Part shown: in pieces, positions 1 to 8,409 of the stretch
Layout: every line of letters starts with the position of its first letter
Numbering within the stretch: position 1 is the stretch's first letter
Assembly (NCBI GenBank): GCA_022448315.1
Contig: JAKVCA010000006.1
Span: 25,194-66,983, forward strand
DNA from: Pirellulaceae bacterium
GTDB taxonomy: Bacteria > Planctomycetota > Planctomycetia > Pirellulales > Pirellulaceae
Length of the DNA stretch: 41,790 nucleotides
Reading direction: 5' to 3'
Notes under the pieces: model-generated
Told to the model about the DNA's origin: nothing
Database searches by the model: none
The model's input: the letters and a program-made list of their open reading frames with translations, nothing else
Program-made: the position numbers and the translations under genes

Positions 1-135
1 GCCAGCATGACCTTGAGTCGCAAGCGATTCAAAATGATGTTATCTGGCCCCAAAGAAAATTGAATCCAAGGGAAACTTTTCCGACCTGTCCGCGTCGAAT
101 GCTCACGCCCTATTTACAACAACCGGGAGAATGAC

Positions 136-585
136 GTGAAAAACTTACCCTGCATTTACGTGACGATCGCCATGATACTGGCCTGCCTCGCGAGTGTTGG
201 CCATGCGGAAGAAAAACAGCGTTTCAGCGGCCAGCAGTCGGGAGTCAAGAAGCCAGCCCAAAAGGTGATTGACAATCTTGAGACTTGGAAGAAGGTGTGG
301 AGAGAGGTCCACCAAGCGGTCAGCCCCAAACCCAAACTGCCCAAGGTCGATTTTGAGAAACAAGTCGTGCTGGCCGTATTCATGGGTGAAAAGAATACGG
401 GCGGATATCGAATTCAAATCCGGGGGATGAAGGACACGGGTAAAAAGATCGAAGTCTCAGTCAAAACGACCAGCCCCCCACAAGATGGCTTCTCGATTCA
501 GGTTTTGACGCAGCCTTACGAGTTCTTGATTGCCGAAAAACCAGCGAAGCCTGTCAAGTTCGTGGTCACCCCGGAAAAACAGTGA
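136..585 (+). CDS. Secreted PrcB C-terminal-like domain protein
   Basis: A small exported protein of 149 residues. The N-terminus is a signal peptide (hydrophobic stretch about residues 5-20, likely cut after VGHA at residue 24). The second half, about residues 70-146, has the pattern of the PrcB C-terminal domain: a hydrophobic strand (VVLAVFMGE), then NTGGYRIQI, then a pair of strands ending in QPYEFLIAEK and VKFVV. PrcB was named as a partner of a protease complex in spirochaetes; the domain is widespread and its exact role in planctomycetes is unknown to me. The start is GTG, chosen because GGGAGA lies about 6 bases upstream and the signal peptide begins directly. Sulfatase 1 begins 27 bases after the stop, so the two are probably co-transcribed. 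Confidence 0.75.
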   Translation: MKNLPCIYVTIAMILACLASVGHAEEKQRFSGQQSGVKKPAQKVIDNLETWKKVWREVHQAVSPKPKLPKVDFEKQVVLAVFMGEKNTGGYRIQIRGMKDTGKKIEVSVKTTSPPQDGFSIQVLTQPYEFLIAEKPAKPVKFVVTPEKQ

Positions 586-612
586 ACCCTGACGGAATAA
601 GGATCTCACCAC

Positions 613-2427
613 TTGCCTACGCCCTTCCCAACACAGCAACGCGGACCCGAGTTTTTCATGCTCTGGCTTTTGGCATTTTTTGCGGACGCGACTCAAGCTG
701 ACGCCAAAGATATCGACAAGCCCAACATCATTGTGATCTTCAGTGATGATCACGGTTACACGGATCTCGCGTGCCAAGGCATCTCCAGCGATTTGAAGAC
801 GCCCCACCTCGATGGGTTGGCTCGGGGGGGTGTCCGAATGGCTGCAGGCTACGTCACCGCTCCACAATGCGTTCCTTCGCGGGCCGGTTTGTTGACGGGC
901 CGCTATCAGAATCGATTTGGTGTGGAAAGCAACAGTGAATCTCTGGACGGATTCAACGCCCAACGTACCATTGCCGAGCGTCTCAAGGTTGCGGGATATG
1001 CCACAGGCATGACGGGCAAGTGGCACCTTGGAAGCCCAAAGGAAATTTTGGAACATGGCTTCGATGACGTGTACTACAAGAACGCCAACCGGCCAGGTTG
1101 GGCCAACTTCACTCTCGACGGGAAAGACTGTCCACCCGGTCCAGAAACGTCCGACCTCTACCATCTGGATGCCAATAGCGAAGCCACGTGCGCTTTCATT
1201 CGACGCCACCAGAACAAGCCTTTCTTTTTCTATTGTGCCTACAGAGCGCCCCACGTCCCGCTTGATGCACCCCCGCAATACCTGAAGCGATTCCCCGGCG
1301 AAATGCCTGAGCGGCGTCGACAAGCACTCGCGATGATCGCCGCCATGGACGATGGCGTTGGAAAAATCATGGCCACACTTCGCGAACTCAACCTGGAAGA
1401 GAAAACGATCGTCTTTTACATCGGCGACAATGGAGCGCCCCTCAAAATCCACAAGGAAGACGCGCCAGGTGGCGGGCCTGGGTGGGATGGTTCATTGAAT
1501 GACCCTCTCAATGGAGAAAAAGGGATGCTCACCGAGGGAGGAATCCGAGTCCCCTTCGTTGTCAGTTGGAAAGGCCAGATCCCGGGCGGACAGGTTTATA
1601 AATCACCGGTGATTTCACTGGATGTGGCTGCCACCGCTGTTTCTCTTGCGGGTCTACCTGGCGACCCTCAACTGGACGGTGTCGACCTGATTCCATTTCT
1701 GAAACGCGAGACGGCTTCTGCCCCTCACGAAACCCTCTTCTGGCGTTGGGTCGCCCAGTCCGCGGCACGCGCGGGTCGATGGAAGTACTTGCGAGGCGGA
1801 AAACGCGAATACCTGTTTGATCTCGAAAATGATATTGAAGAAAAGCACAACCTGATCAAAGAGCAACCCGAGATCGCCAAGAGGCTTGCTGGGGAACTCG
1901 AAAAGTGGTCTCAGGGTCTGTCCCCAGTTGGACTGACAACACGACCGATGTCTGAGACCTGGGATCGCTATTTTGATTTCTATCTCGAGGGAAAGCTGTC
2001 CCGCCCCCCCGCCAGCAAAGAAAGTCGCCTCAACGGATGGGTGGTTCGCGGAGGCGTTGGCAAAATCCGAAACGAACGGCTTGTCCTCTCACCCCATTCA
2101 AAGCAGAAGTCGCTCTTCATTGCAGCGGCTGGTTTCGAAGTTCCGGGCAAGGGGACGACGATTCGTGTTCGAATGAGAACCGCTGAAACAGGAATGGCCG
2201 GCATTGCGTGGCGGCAAAGCGGACAACAAGACTTCATTCGTGAGCAGCAAGTGGACTTTCAATGCACCGCGTCCAATCAATTGACGGTGCACGAGATCCC
2301 GCTTGATGCTGACGAATCGCTGATCCATCTCCGGCTTTTATTGCCCAAGGGAGACGTGGAGGTCGAATCCATTGAGATCGTTGGCTCCGGCAATAAAACC
2401 CTGAAAATATGGGATTTCGAACCCTGA
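613..2427 (+). CDS. Secreted formylglycine-dependent sulfatase (sulfatase 1)
   Basis: A type I sulfatase that hydrolyses sulfate esters, probably on polysaccharides outside the cytoplasm. Visible motifs (numbering from the TTG start): metal-binding SDDHG at 44-48, the CVPSR signature at 86-90 whose Cys must be converted to formylglycine, GKWHLG at 135-140, and the late metal site GDNGA at 271-275. The sulfatase fold ends near residue 440. The last 160 residues form a separate strand-rich domain (about 465-600) that resembles a carbohydrate-binding jelly roll; I cannot name the family. The TTG start at 613 is preferred because AAGGA lies 9 bases upstream and an in-frame stop sits at 598-600. 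An ATG at 658 would leave a signal peptide with no basic residue. No formylglycine-generating enzyme is in the window. Confidence 0.9.
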   Translation: MPTPFPTQQRGPEFFMLWLLAFFADATQADAKDIDKPNIIVIFSDDHGYTDLACQGISSDLKTPHLDGLARGGVRMAAGYVTAPQCVPSRAGLLTGRYQNRFGVESNSESLDGFNAQRTIAERLKVAGYATGMTGKWHLGSPKEILEHGFDDVYYKNANRPGWANFTLDGKDCPPGPETSDLYHLDANSEATCAFIRRHQNKPFFFYCAYRAPHVPLDAPPQYLKRFPGEMPERRRQALAMIAAMDDGVGKIMATLRELNLEEKTIVFYIGDNGAPLKIHKEDAPGGGPGWDGSLNDPLNGEKGMLTEGGIRVPFVVSWKGQIPGGQVYKSPVISLDVAATAVSLAGLPGDPQLDGVDLIPFLKRETASAPHETLFWRWVAQSAARAGRWKYLRGGKREYLFDLENDIEEKHNLIKEQPEIAKRLAGELEKWSQGLSPVGLTTRPMSETWDRYFDFYLEGKLSRPPASKESRLNGWVVRGGVGKIRNERLVLSPHSKQKSLFIAAAGFEVPGKGTTIRVRMRTAETGMAGIAWRQSGQQDFIREQQVDFQCTASNQLTVHEIPLDADESLIHLRLLLPKGDVEVESIEIVGSGNKTLKIWDFEP

Positions 2428-2577
2428 TGGTTTTCTTGAGGTGAAGCCCCAAAAGCGAGCTGCACCTTCAGCTAGAGGCGTGTTGTCGGTTGGCCGGCGA
2501 CTCTGACTCGTGGATCATAAGACCCGACTTGGAATTGAACTGAATCGAAAAACCTAGCCGTCCATGGAGATTTTGGC

Positions 2578-3075
2578 ATGAAAGCCTCCTATGCAACATG
2601 GCTCACCATTGGCATCTTTTCCCTCTCTTGGGCCGCTGAAGAAACCCTTGCAGAACTTCCTCCCGGGACCTATGAAATGCTCAAGGAGGAAGCCACGGAA
2701 GTACTACAAATTGAGGTGACCGGGGTAAATTCTGTCGGTGAGAACGAAATCGGGCAGGACCCGCTACAACGTTTCATTTGCACGGCCAAGGTAACGGGTA
2801 TCGAAGGTTCCAGTGGTGAGGTTGCCATTGGCGACGAAATAAATTTTGAGACATGGACAGTCAAACCTCATCAACGCGAGAATTTTGTGGGTCCCGCCAT
2901 TCCTCCTGAAATTCCGGCAGGCTGGCGAGGAAAAGTCTATTTGAATCCGCCGGAGCAAAATTCGGTCGTGGGCGAAAACGGATCCGCCCTCGAATTGGCA
3001 GCCTACGGTCGCAGCTTTGAGGCGGAATCGAAACTCCTTCTGAAGCGACGGCGACTGTTACCATTCCGACGGTAG
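2578..3075 (+). CDS. Secreted protein of unknown function
   Basis: A 165-residue protein that starts with a signal peptide (hydrophobic part about residues 5-20, likely cut near residue 26 before ELPPG). The rest is rich in short alternating hydrophobic strands, for example VLQIEVTGV, FICTAKVTGI and GDEINFETW, so a small beta-sandwich is likely. The last ten residues are basic (KRRRLLPFRR). I do not recognise a named family. It follows sulfatase 1 on the same strand after 150 bases and has GGAGA about 8 bases before its ATG, so it is a believable gene, but a link to sulfatase function is only positional. Confidence 0.6.
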   Translation: MKASYATWLTIGIFSLSWAAEETLAELPPGTYEMLKEEATEVLQIEVTGVNSVGENEIGQDPLQRFICTAKVTGIEGSSGEVAIGDEINFETWTVKPHQRENFVGPAIPPEIPAGWRGKVYLNPPEQNSVVGENGSALELAAYGRSFEAESKLLLKRRRLLPFRR

Positions 3076-3167
3076 TTGCCTTTTGGAATCTCCGTCGCGG
3101 ACAGCAAAGGCCGCATCGGCTTGACGGGTGGCGATTCCTTTTAAGATCGCTTTTTCAAAGGAACTGG

Positions 3168-3581
3168 ATGATGCTGAAGCTTAAACTGCCCCGGTGGATT
3201 CTCGTGGTCATGCTCTGTTATTCAGGAGCCAGCTCCAGTGGGTGCATCGACCTGCAGACATCTGAAGTCCGTCAAGCGGCGCAACGAGTCAGTTCTATCA
3301 ACAAAATGAAGATTCTCATCCTCGGGATCAACCAGTTTCATGAAAAAGAAGGGACCTGGCCTGACGACCTTGAGGCCATCATGCCCCTCGTTCAAAATGA
3401 TCCGACATTGCTGCACAACCCATTAACGGATGCCCAGCCAGGCTACGATTACGTCAAACCGCCCGAAACAATGACACCGGCGAAAGGTGGAAACACCATT
3501 GTTCTCTACCAACTTCGTAAAGGTAAAAGGGATAAAAAGTTGAACGTTGGGTACTTGGATGGTTCCGTGCGAGAACCGTAA
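3168..3581 (+). CDS. Small exported protein with pseudopilin-like C-terminus
   Basis: A 137-residue protein. The N-terminal hydrophobic segment (residues 9-22) is followed by SSSGC, a weak lipobox, so it may be a lipoprotein; the family-typical small residue pair before Cys is present but the -3 residue is Ser. A helix (QAAQRVSSINKMKILILGINQF) is followed by a Pro/Asp-rich stretch (EGTWPDDLEAIMP, DPTLLHNPLT) and an ending of NVGYLDGSV. That last part matches the tail found in planctomycete type II pseudopilin-like proteins (the HX9DG-type ending). The usual prepilin cleavage site is missing. AAAGGA lies just upstream of two successive ATG codons (3168 and 3171). Function unknown. Confidence 0.6.
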   Translation: MMLKLKLPRWILVVMLCYSGASSSGCIDLQTSEVRQAAQRVSSINKMKILILGINQFHEKEGTWPDDLEAIMPLVQNDPTLLHNPLTDAQPGYDYVKPPETMTPAKGGNTIVLYQLRKGKRDKKLNVGYLDGSVREP

Positions 3582-3944
3582 ACCGAGGCGAACTCTGAAC
3601 GGTCCGAAAATCCCACCAGGCCTCACCTCATTGTTGCCCACGTGGCGAGAGTCCATTCTCGATCACCATCTCACGATCACCTCATCACGCTGTCCGCCCT
3701 GATGATGCTAAAATGCATCGTGACGGCGCACGGCAGCAACTTCTAAAAAGTCATCTTGTGACCAAGATCGAGCCTTTCATTGCGAATGTTTAATCGTCTT
3801 CCGTCAAATGCCTTGTGTTGCAACGCTTCTGTCCTCGGGCGACCGTAACTGACCAGAGCATCAAGACAACCTCAATCGACTTTTCGGACTCACTAGAGCG
3901 AATGTCTCAAGCATTCGCGGCGGTTCTTCTTCAGGGCGTTAGCC
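3582..3944. other. Intergenic stretch without a gene
   Basis: The 363 bases between the 137-residue and 517-residue proteins contain no coding frame with protein-like composition. The one structure I see is a small perfect hairpin at 3753-3768 (ATCTTG, four-base loop, CAAGAT). It has no T-run after it, so I do not call it a terminator. The promoter of the following gene presumably lies here but no convincing -35/-10 pair stood out. Confidence 0.5.
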
Positions 3945-5498
3945 ATGACTCGCAAAACGACATTACTTCTCATTTTTGGCTTCGTATTGTTGGCCATCAT
4001 CGTCTCGACGGCTTGGCTGCGCGAGAGAAAACCCGTCCCCCTGAGAATCTCAGAGGAAACCACTTTCTTCACGGAGCCTCTCACTGAAGATGGCTCCGTT
4101 GACTATGCCGCGGCACTCAATCTTCATTTCCGCAAGGATACTCTGCCTGAAACCAATGCCGTCATTCTGCTCCAGCGAGCGGTTGGGCCCTCTGAAAAAG
4201 TCCCCAACGCCTACTACGACGAGTTGGGCATGGAGCAGTTACCTGAGGAAGGCGACTATCTTCGCAAACTCGACAGGGAATTTTTAAGTGAGCAAGGTCT
4301 GGATGCCGAAGCGATCGAGCAGTATCTCGACGACTACGGCCTGCGACTCAGTCAGCCATGGCGGCGTGCAGACGATCCCGTTATGGCAGTCTGGATCGAC
4401 CTGAACGAACGACCGCTGAAACTTGTCCACCAAGCCGCTGTCAAAAACGACTATTACTCTCCGCTGACATGGAATAAGGAATCGCCGCCCGGCGAGCATG
4501 TACTCCTATTATCCATCCTCAACTACCAACCCGAGAATATGGGTTTCATCTCCCGAACCCTTCGCGGGCGAGCGATGATGCGTCTTGGTGAAGGGGATGA
4601 AGACGGCGCTTGGAGTGATCTGCTGGCGTGTCGGAGACTGGGGCGTTTGGCCACGCGTGGGCCGACGGTTTTTGATTCCATGGCAGGTCACCGCATCGAT
4701 GCCGACACGTACTCGGCGATGCTTACTCTTCTCAAAACCTCGGAATCGGACACTGAAACTCTGGAAGACTACCGTAGAGCACTGAGTCAACTTCCGCCAT
4801 CAACCCCGATCATTGAAATTCTGAGCCATACCGAACGGTGCCATTTTCTTGATGCCGTTTGCAGTATTGCCTCCGGAAAAATCGATGGCCAAGCAATCAT
4901 CGGAAAGGAAGGCCGAGATAAGCTGCTGGCTGCCAAGTTGATTGACTGGAACGCCGCGTTGATCCGCGGCAATGCATACCACGATCAAATCATTGCGGCC
5001 GCGATGTTGTCGACGCACGTGAAACGGTGTGCAGCCACAGAGAAAGTGTTTACCCCCCTCAAAGACAACCAATCCTTGGAGGGGCCAGCGTTTTGGCGAA
5101 GTCCGACGTCAAACGGAACGGCCATGGGGGATTTGGTTGCGGCGTTGATGTTACCTGCGGTCACCGCTTTTTATCAAATAGAAACCGAATCAAACCAACG
5201 AGAAGCCAACCTGAATCTTGCTTTGGCCTTGATGAAGTACCGTTTGGATCATGAATCCTATCCGAAGAAACTTCGGGAGCTTTCCCCGGAATATATTCCT
5301 GAGATCTCCAAAGATCTCTTCTCAGACACCAGTCTCGTCTACACGTCCATTAACGGCGGCATTTTGCTCTACAGTGTCGGTCCCAACCTCAGAGATGACG
5401 GCGGCATTGAGGATCGTCCGGCGGATCAGGATGACATTACAGTGCGGTTCGGCGAAACGGACGCCACTTCATCGCAGACACCTGAAGTGGAAAACTAG
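3945..5498 (+). CDS. Membrane-anchored protein of unknown function with pseudopilin-like tail
   Basis: A 517-residue protein with an N-terminal transmembrane anchor (residues 6-24, flanked by MTRKTT and RERK) and a large outward domain. The middle is mostly helical with conserved-looking acidic and Trp/Tyr positions (for example the LTEDGSVDYAAALN segment near residue 45). The C-terminal region (about 405-500) reads like the calcium-binding end of general-secretion pseudopilins: a helix LNLALALMKYRLDH, then ESYPKKLRELSPEYIP, then LLYSVGPNLRDDGG. I know this architecture as a recurrent planctomycete protein of unknown role. The start is the first ATG of the frame and directly precedes the anchor. 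Confidence 0.75.
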   Translation: MTRKTTLLLIFGFVLLAIIVSTAWLRERKPVPLRISEETTFFTEPLTEDGSVDYAAALNLHFRKDTLPETNAVILLQRAVGPSEKVPNAYYDELGMEQLPEEGDYLRKLDREFLSEQGLDAEAIEQYLDDYGLRLSQPWRRADDPVMAVWIDLNERPLKLVHQAAVKNDYYSPLTWNKESPPGEHVLLLSILNYQPENMGFISRTLRGRAMMRLGEGDEDGAWSDLLACRRLGRLATRGPTVFDSMAGHRIDADTYSAMLTLLKTSESDTETLEDYRRALSQLPPSTPIIEILSHTERCHFLDAVCSIASGKIDGQAIIGKEGRDKLLAAKLIDWNAALIRGNAYHDQIIAAAMLSTHVKRCAATEKVFTPLKDNQSLEGPAFWRSPTSNGTAMGDLVAALMLPAVTAFYQIETESNQREANLNLALALMKYRLDHESYPKKLRELSPEYIPEISKDLFSDTSLVYTSINGGILLYSVGPNLRDDGGIEDRPADQDDITVRFGETDATSSQTPEVEN

Positions 5499-5725
5499 CA
5501 CTCTTCGCATATGATTCGCGGACAGGTCGGCAGGCCCAAACTTCATGAAGGATGGTGGAGAGGTCGCCCCCGAGATGGCGTCCTTTCGCCAGCCCGGTAC
5601 TTGTAGCCCGTTTTTTCAAATCGGCGACATAACGGGACTTGATTCTATGGATCTTCAGTAGCGGTCAATCCACGGAAAGCCCTTGCGTCATCCTGACGAT
5701 CGGTTCAACCCAAACGTGATTGGGA

Positions 5726-6457
5726 TCAATCGGCCTTCTTCTTGAGTCTCGCCGAGATGACTTCCACGACCGTCTTTGCGAGCTCGCGTGAACCTTCAGG
5801 TGTAAAATGCACATTTGCCTTCAACATGATCTTGTCCATCTGAGGATAAACAAAGCCGTACATGTCCTGGATCGAGACGCCGTGCTCCTTCATCACCCTC
5901 TCAGCCGCTTCATTGTATTTTTTTGAATCTCCAACGACGCGACCCTTGGCTCCGGGAGGGACGGGGGTGGTATTTCGCCAGATCAAAGTGGCACCTGTCA
6001 TCTTCAGTCGTTTGACCATCGTCTGCAAATTGATTTCATAATCTTCGATGGAAACCTGCTGATGACCCTGATCAGGTGACACTAGATTCTCGCCGTTGGG
6101 GCCCATGTACTTCAGGTCGTGAAGACCAAAATTGAAGTGAATGACATCCCAGGGTTCGTCTCCCAGCCAACTGTCAAGCTCTTTCACCCCTTTGATCGTT
6201 GGCCCGCAATTGGTCAAAGCACGATGGACATTCGCCTTCCCTTCGAGCATCTGCCTGACCGGGACAGTGTAACCAATTGAAATCGAATCTCCGATCAGCA
6301 GGACACGTGGCAGACCCGGCTTATCGTCGATCTTCGCCATGGCCGGATTCGGCTTTCGCTTTCGAGTCGGTTCGTCAGATTGTGCAGCCCCTGCGAATCC
6401 AGCCGAATTCTGCAACACGAGTAAAATGACTGAGGCAAAGAAAACAAATTTGGGCAT
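5726..6457 (-). CDS. Secreted SGNH/GDSL-type hydrolase
   Basis: A 243-residue exported esterase or lipase-like hydrolase. A signal peptide covers about residues 1-25 (cut near FAGAA). The first catalytic block is LLIGDSISIGYT at about residues 53-64, which supplies the nucleophilic Ser. An Asn-containing block follows in HFNFGLHDL (about 110-118), and the Asp/His block is the late VHFTPEGSRELA. This is the arrangement of SGNH hydrolases, many of which remove acyl groups from carbohydrates. The frame also opens at TTG 6460; the ATG at 6457 is preferred. It is transcribed away from a SASA-type esterase across 484 bases, suggesting a linked role in carbohydrate deacylation, which is inference. 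Confidence 0.85.
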   Translation of the reverse strand: MPKFVFFASVILLVLQNSAGFAGAAQSDEPTRKRKPNPAMAKIDDKPGLPRVLLIGDSISIGYTVPVRQMLEGKANVHRALTNCGPTIKGVKELDSWLGDEPWDVIHFNFGLHDLKYMGPNGENLVSPDQGHQQVSIEDYEINLQTMVKRLKMTGATLIWRNTTPVPPGAKGRVVGDSKKYNEAAERVMKEHGVSIQDMYGFVYPQMDKIMLKANVHFTPEGSRELAKTVVEVISARLKKKAD

Positions 6458-6941
6458 CAATCAAACCCTGCCATTTTTTGAGACAACAGCATACATGCTG
6501 GCGAAAATCGACTCAGCCCGTAAGACATGCTGAAGAGTTGAACCGCGAAGTGTTGGGCGTGAATTAAAGAATAACAGATTTTATTGCCAGCCGAGGTCAG
6601 CCAAGCCGGCCCCTGCCGTGTTTGTTCCAAAACAAAAAACCCAAGCATACCCTTCAACTTCGCGAACTCGAAGCAACATGCTCAGTTGAACAATTCGCAG
6701 CACCCCTCGGGCTGGATCGAGCCCCCTCAACTCGCCAAACTAAATCGAGCACCTGCAGACGCCATTGCATTTTTCGCCGCAAGCCAGCAATCCAAAGCTC
6801 GATCATGATATTCTACGTGAGGGTCGATCAAGGACTTAGCAGTAACCCGAAGAATTCAAACGGATGACTGTTCGGTCCGCTTCAAAACCCGACTTCGCAG
6901 GCCCGAAACTGATGCACCAACTCTACATTCCGAGCTCAACG
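6458..6941. other. Divergent intergenic region between two esterases
   Basis: This 484-base region separates the SGNH hydrolase (-) from the SASA esterase (+) and must contain both promoters. It holds an inverted repeat 30 bases from the SGNH start (6487-6500) with a further copy of ACATGCTG at 6525-6532, and a short GC-rich hairpin around 6709-6725. I see no RNA gene and no convincing small protein. Confidence 0.5.
6487..6532. promoter_or_regulatory. Candidate operator: inverted plus direct repeat
   Basis: CAGCAT-AC-ATGCTG at 6487-6500 is a perfect 6-base inverted repeat. ACATGCTG, its right half, recurs at 6525-6532, 32 bases away, about three helical turns. The site lies just upstream of the SGNH hydrolase start on the minus strand, where a repressor site would be expected. 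It could be chance; no matching regulator gene is in the window. Confidence 0.25.
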
Positions 6942-8156
6942 ATGATGAAATTTCATTTTCTGTACAAGCCTATGGCCATCGCCCTGCTGACCACCTTCCT
7001 GATGAGCAAACCATGCGTCGCCGGCGAACCGGTCAAGGTCTTTATTTTGGCCGGTCAATCCAACACGGTGGGTCACGCCAGAGCCCACACGATCGCCACG
7101 TTGTTTGCTTCGGAAGCCCCCAGAGATCGAGAACTTCTCAACATGGTTTTCGGTAATGACAGTGGTCTTTCATTGGTAACTTTGGAAAAACAACTTGAGC
7201 AAGGCAAGATGATCGATGAACTCACCGGTGGCATCTCCAATGAAAAAATCGAAAACATGGAGGAAGGACCGAACAGGAAGGCGTTGGAAGCGAAGGTTGG
7301 AAAACTGAAAGAGGCTCATGAGGCGTACAAACAAAAGGTCAGTGACGCCTGCAAGATTTCGGATCGAGTCTTCATCAGTTCGACGGCCGATCGAAACAAA
7401 CGCTCGGGAAAACTCAGCATCGGCTATGGTGCGGACCAGAAAAAAATTGGTCCCGAATATGGTTTTGGTCTTTCGATTGCTAAAAAGATCGACGGGCCAA
7501 TCCTTCTAATCAAAACGTCTTGGGGGGGTAAATCGCTCCATTACAATTTCCGTCCCCCCTCTGCAGGATCTTATGAACTCAATGAGAAAGAAAAGTCGGG
7601 CGACAAGACGGAAGAGATCGCGAAAAACGCGGGGTTAAACTACCGAATGATGAATGAGTCCATCCATGAGGTATTGGCGAACATCGGTGAATACCATCCC
7701 GAATATGATCCCGAGGCCGGCTATGAGATTTCAGGTTTTGTCTGGTTCCAAGGGTACAATGACCAGTTCTCGGATAAGTTTCGAGACAATTACAAAGATA
7801 ACATGATCAAATTCATCGGCGACATTCGCGACGAATACGACGTTCCCAAGATGCCATTCATCATCGGTGTGCTAGGCACTGGCGCGACGGCAGAAAAGGT
7901 TGCAGAAAACCCAGTTTCGCTCGCCCAGCGGGCGGCAGCCGAAGCCATGGGAACCGAAAACAAGGTGGCCTCAGTAGAGAGTTACACCCAATACTCACAC
8001 TATTCCAACGCAGTGTTCCAGAAAGGGTGGCGGGCGCATTATCACGAGTGGGATACGGTGGGCAGTGATCGCCCGTATCACTACCTCGGCAGTGGAGCAT
8101 TCTTTCTCCGTCTCGGAGATGCCTTCGCGGACAAGATGGAAGAACTGATGGAATAA
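6942..8156 (+). CDS. Secreted SASA-family carbohydrate esterase
   Basis: A 404-residue exported protein of the sialate O-acetylesterase-like (SASA, formerly DUF303) family, which removes acetyl groups from sugars. After the signal peptide (cut near CVAG, residue 28) comes VFILAGQSNTVGHA, with Ser40 the expected nucleophile. Further family blocks are GPEYGFGLSIA, LLIKTSWGGKSL and GFVWFQGYND. Between the first and second block sits an extra helical, charged segment of roughly 100 residues (around residues 60-160) that most family members lack. The frame is open upstream to an ATG at 6864, but the ATG pair at 6942 starts directly at the signal peptide and is preferred. A strong hairpin terminator follows about 55 bases after the stop. 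Confidence 0.85.
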   Translation: MMKFHFLYKPMAIALLTTFLMSKPCVAGEPVKVFILAGQSNTVGHARAHTIATLFASEAPRDRELLNMVFGNDSGLSLVTLEKQLEQGKMIDELTGGISNEKIENMEEGPNRKALEAKVGKLKEAHEAYKQKVSDACKISDRVFISSTADRNKRSGKLSIGYGADQKKIGPEYGFGLSIAKKIDGPILLIKTSWGGKSLHYNFRPPSAGSYELNEKEKSGDKTEEIAKNAGLNYRMMNESIHEVLANIGEYHPEYDPEAGYEISGFVWFQGYNDQFSDKFRDNYKDNMIKFIGDIRDEYDVPKMPFIIGVLGTGATAEKVAENPVSLAQRAAAEAMGTENKVASVESYTQYSHYSNAVFQKGWRAHYHEWDTVGSDRPYHYLGSGAFFLRLGDAFADKMEELME

Positions 8157-8210
8157 AACAGCAAACGAAAACCGCCATGGGCTTATCCGCCGCCGTTGGA
8201 ACAGACTCGA

Positions 8211-8244
8211 CAGGCCTCGCCGACGGTCAAACCGGCGAGGCCTG
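8211..8244 (+). terminator. Intrinsic-type terminator after the esterase gene
   Basis: A perfect 12-base stem, CAGGCCTCGCCG at 8211-8222 pairing with CGGCGAGGCCTG at 8233-8244, with a 10-base loop. A short TTTT follows a few bases later (8251-8254), so the T-tract is weak. It sits between convergent genes, 55 bases after the esterase stop, and could act in both directions. Confidence 0.65.
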
Positions 8245-8409
8245 ACCGGAGTTTTCAATTCCTGCCGCCGATCGCTCATTACTTCTCGCCCAACAATTGC
8301 GCTGAGCCGTCTTCATTACTGGTCTTGGGCTCACTCCATACCGGACTCAGGTTCAGCCTGTCCACCCGCTCGCGTCGAGCAGCTGACTTGTCGTAAAGAA
8401 AAGCCATCT

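Noticed and set aside
457-1452. A 331-codon open frame on the minus strand across sulfatase 1
   Set aside because: It lies opposite a well-supported sulfatase with all active-site motifs and has no family-like blocks of its own; it is an antisense shadow.
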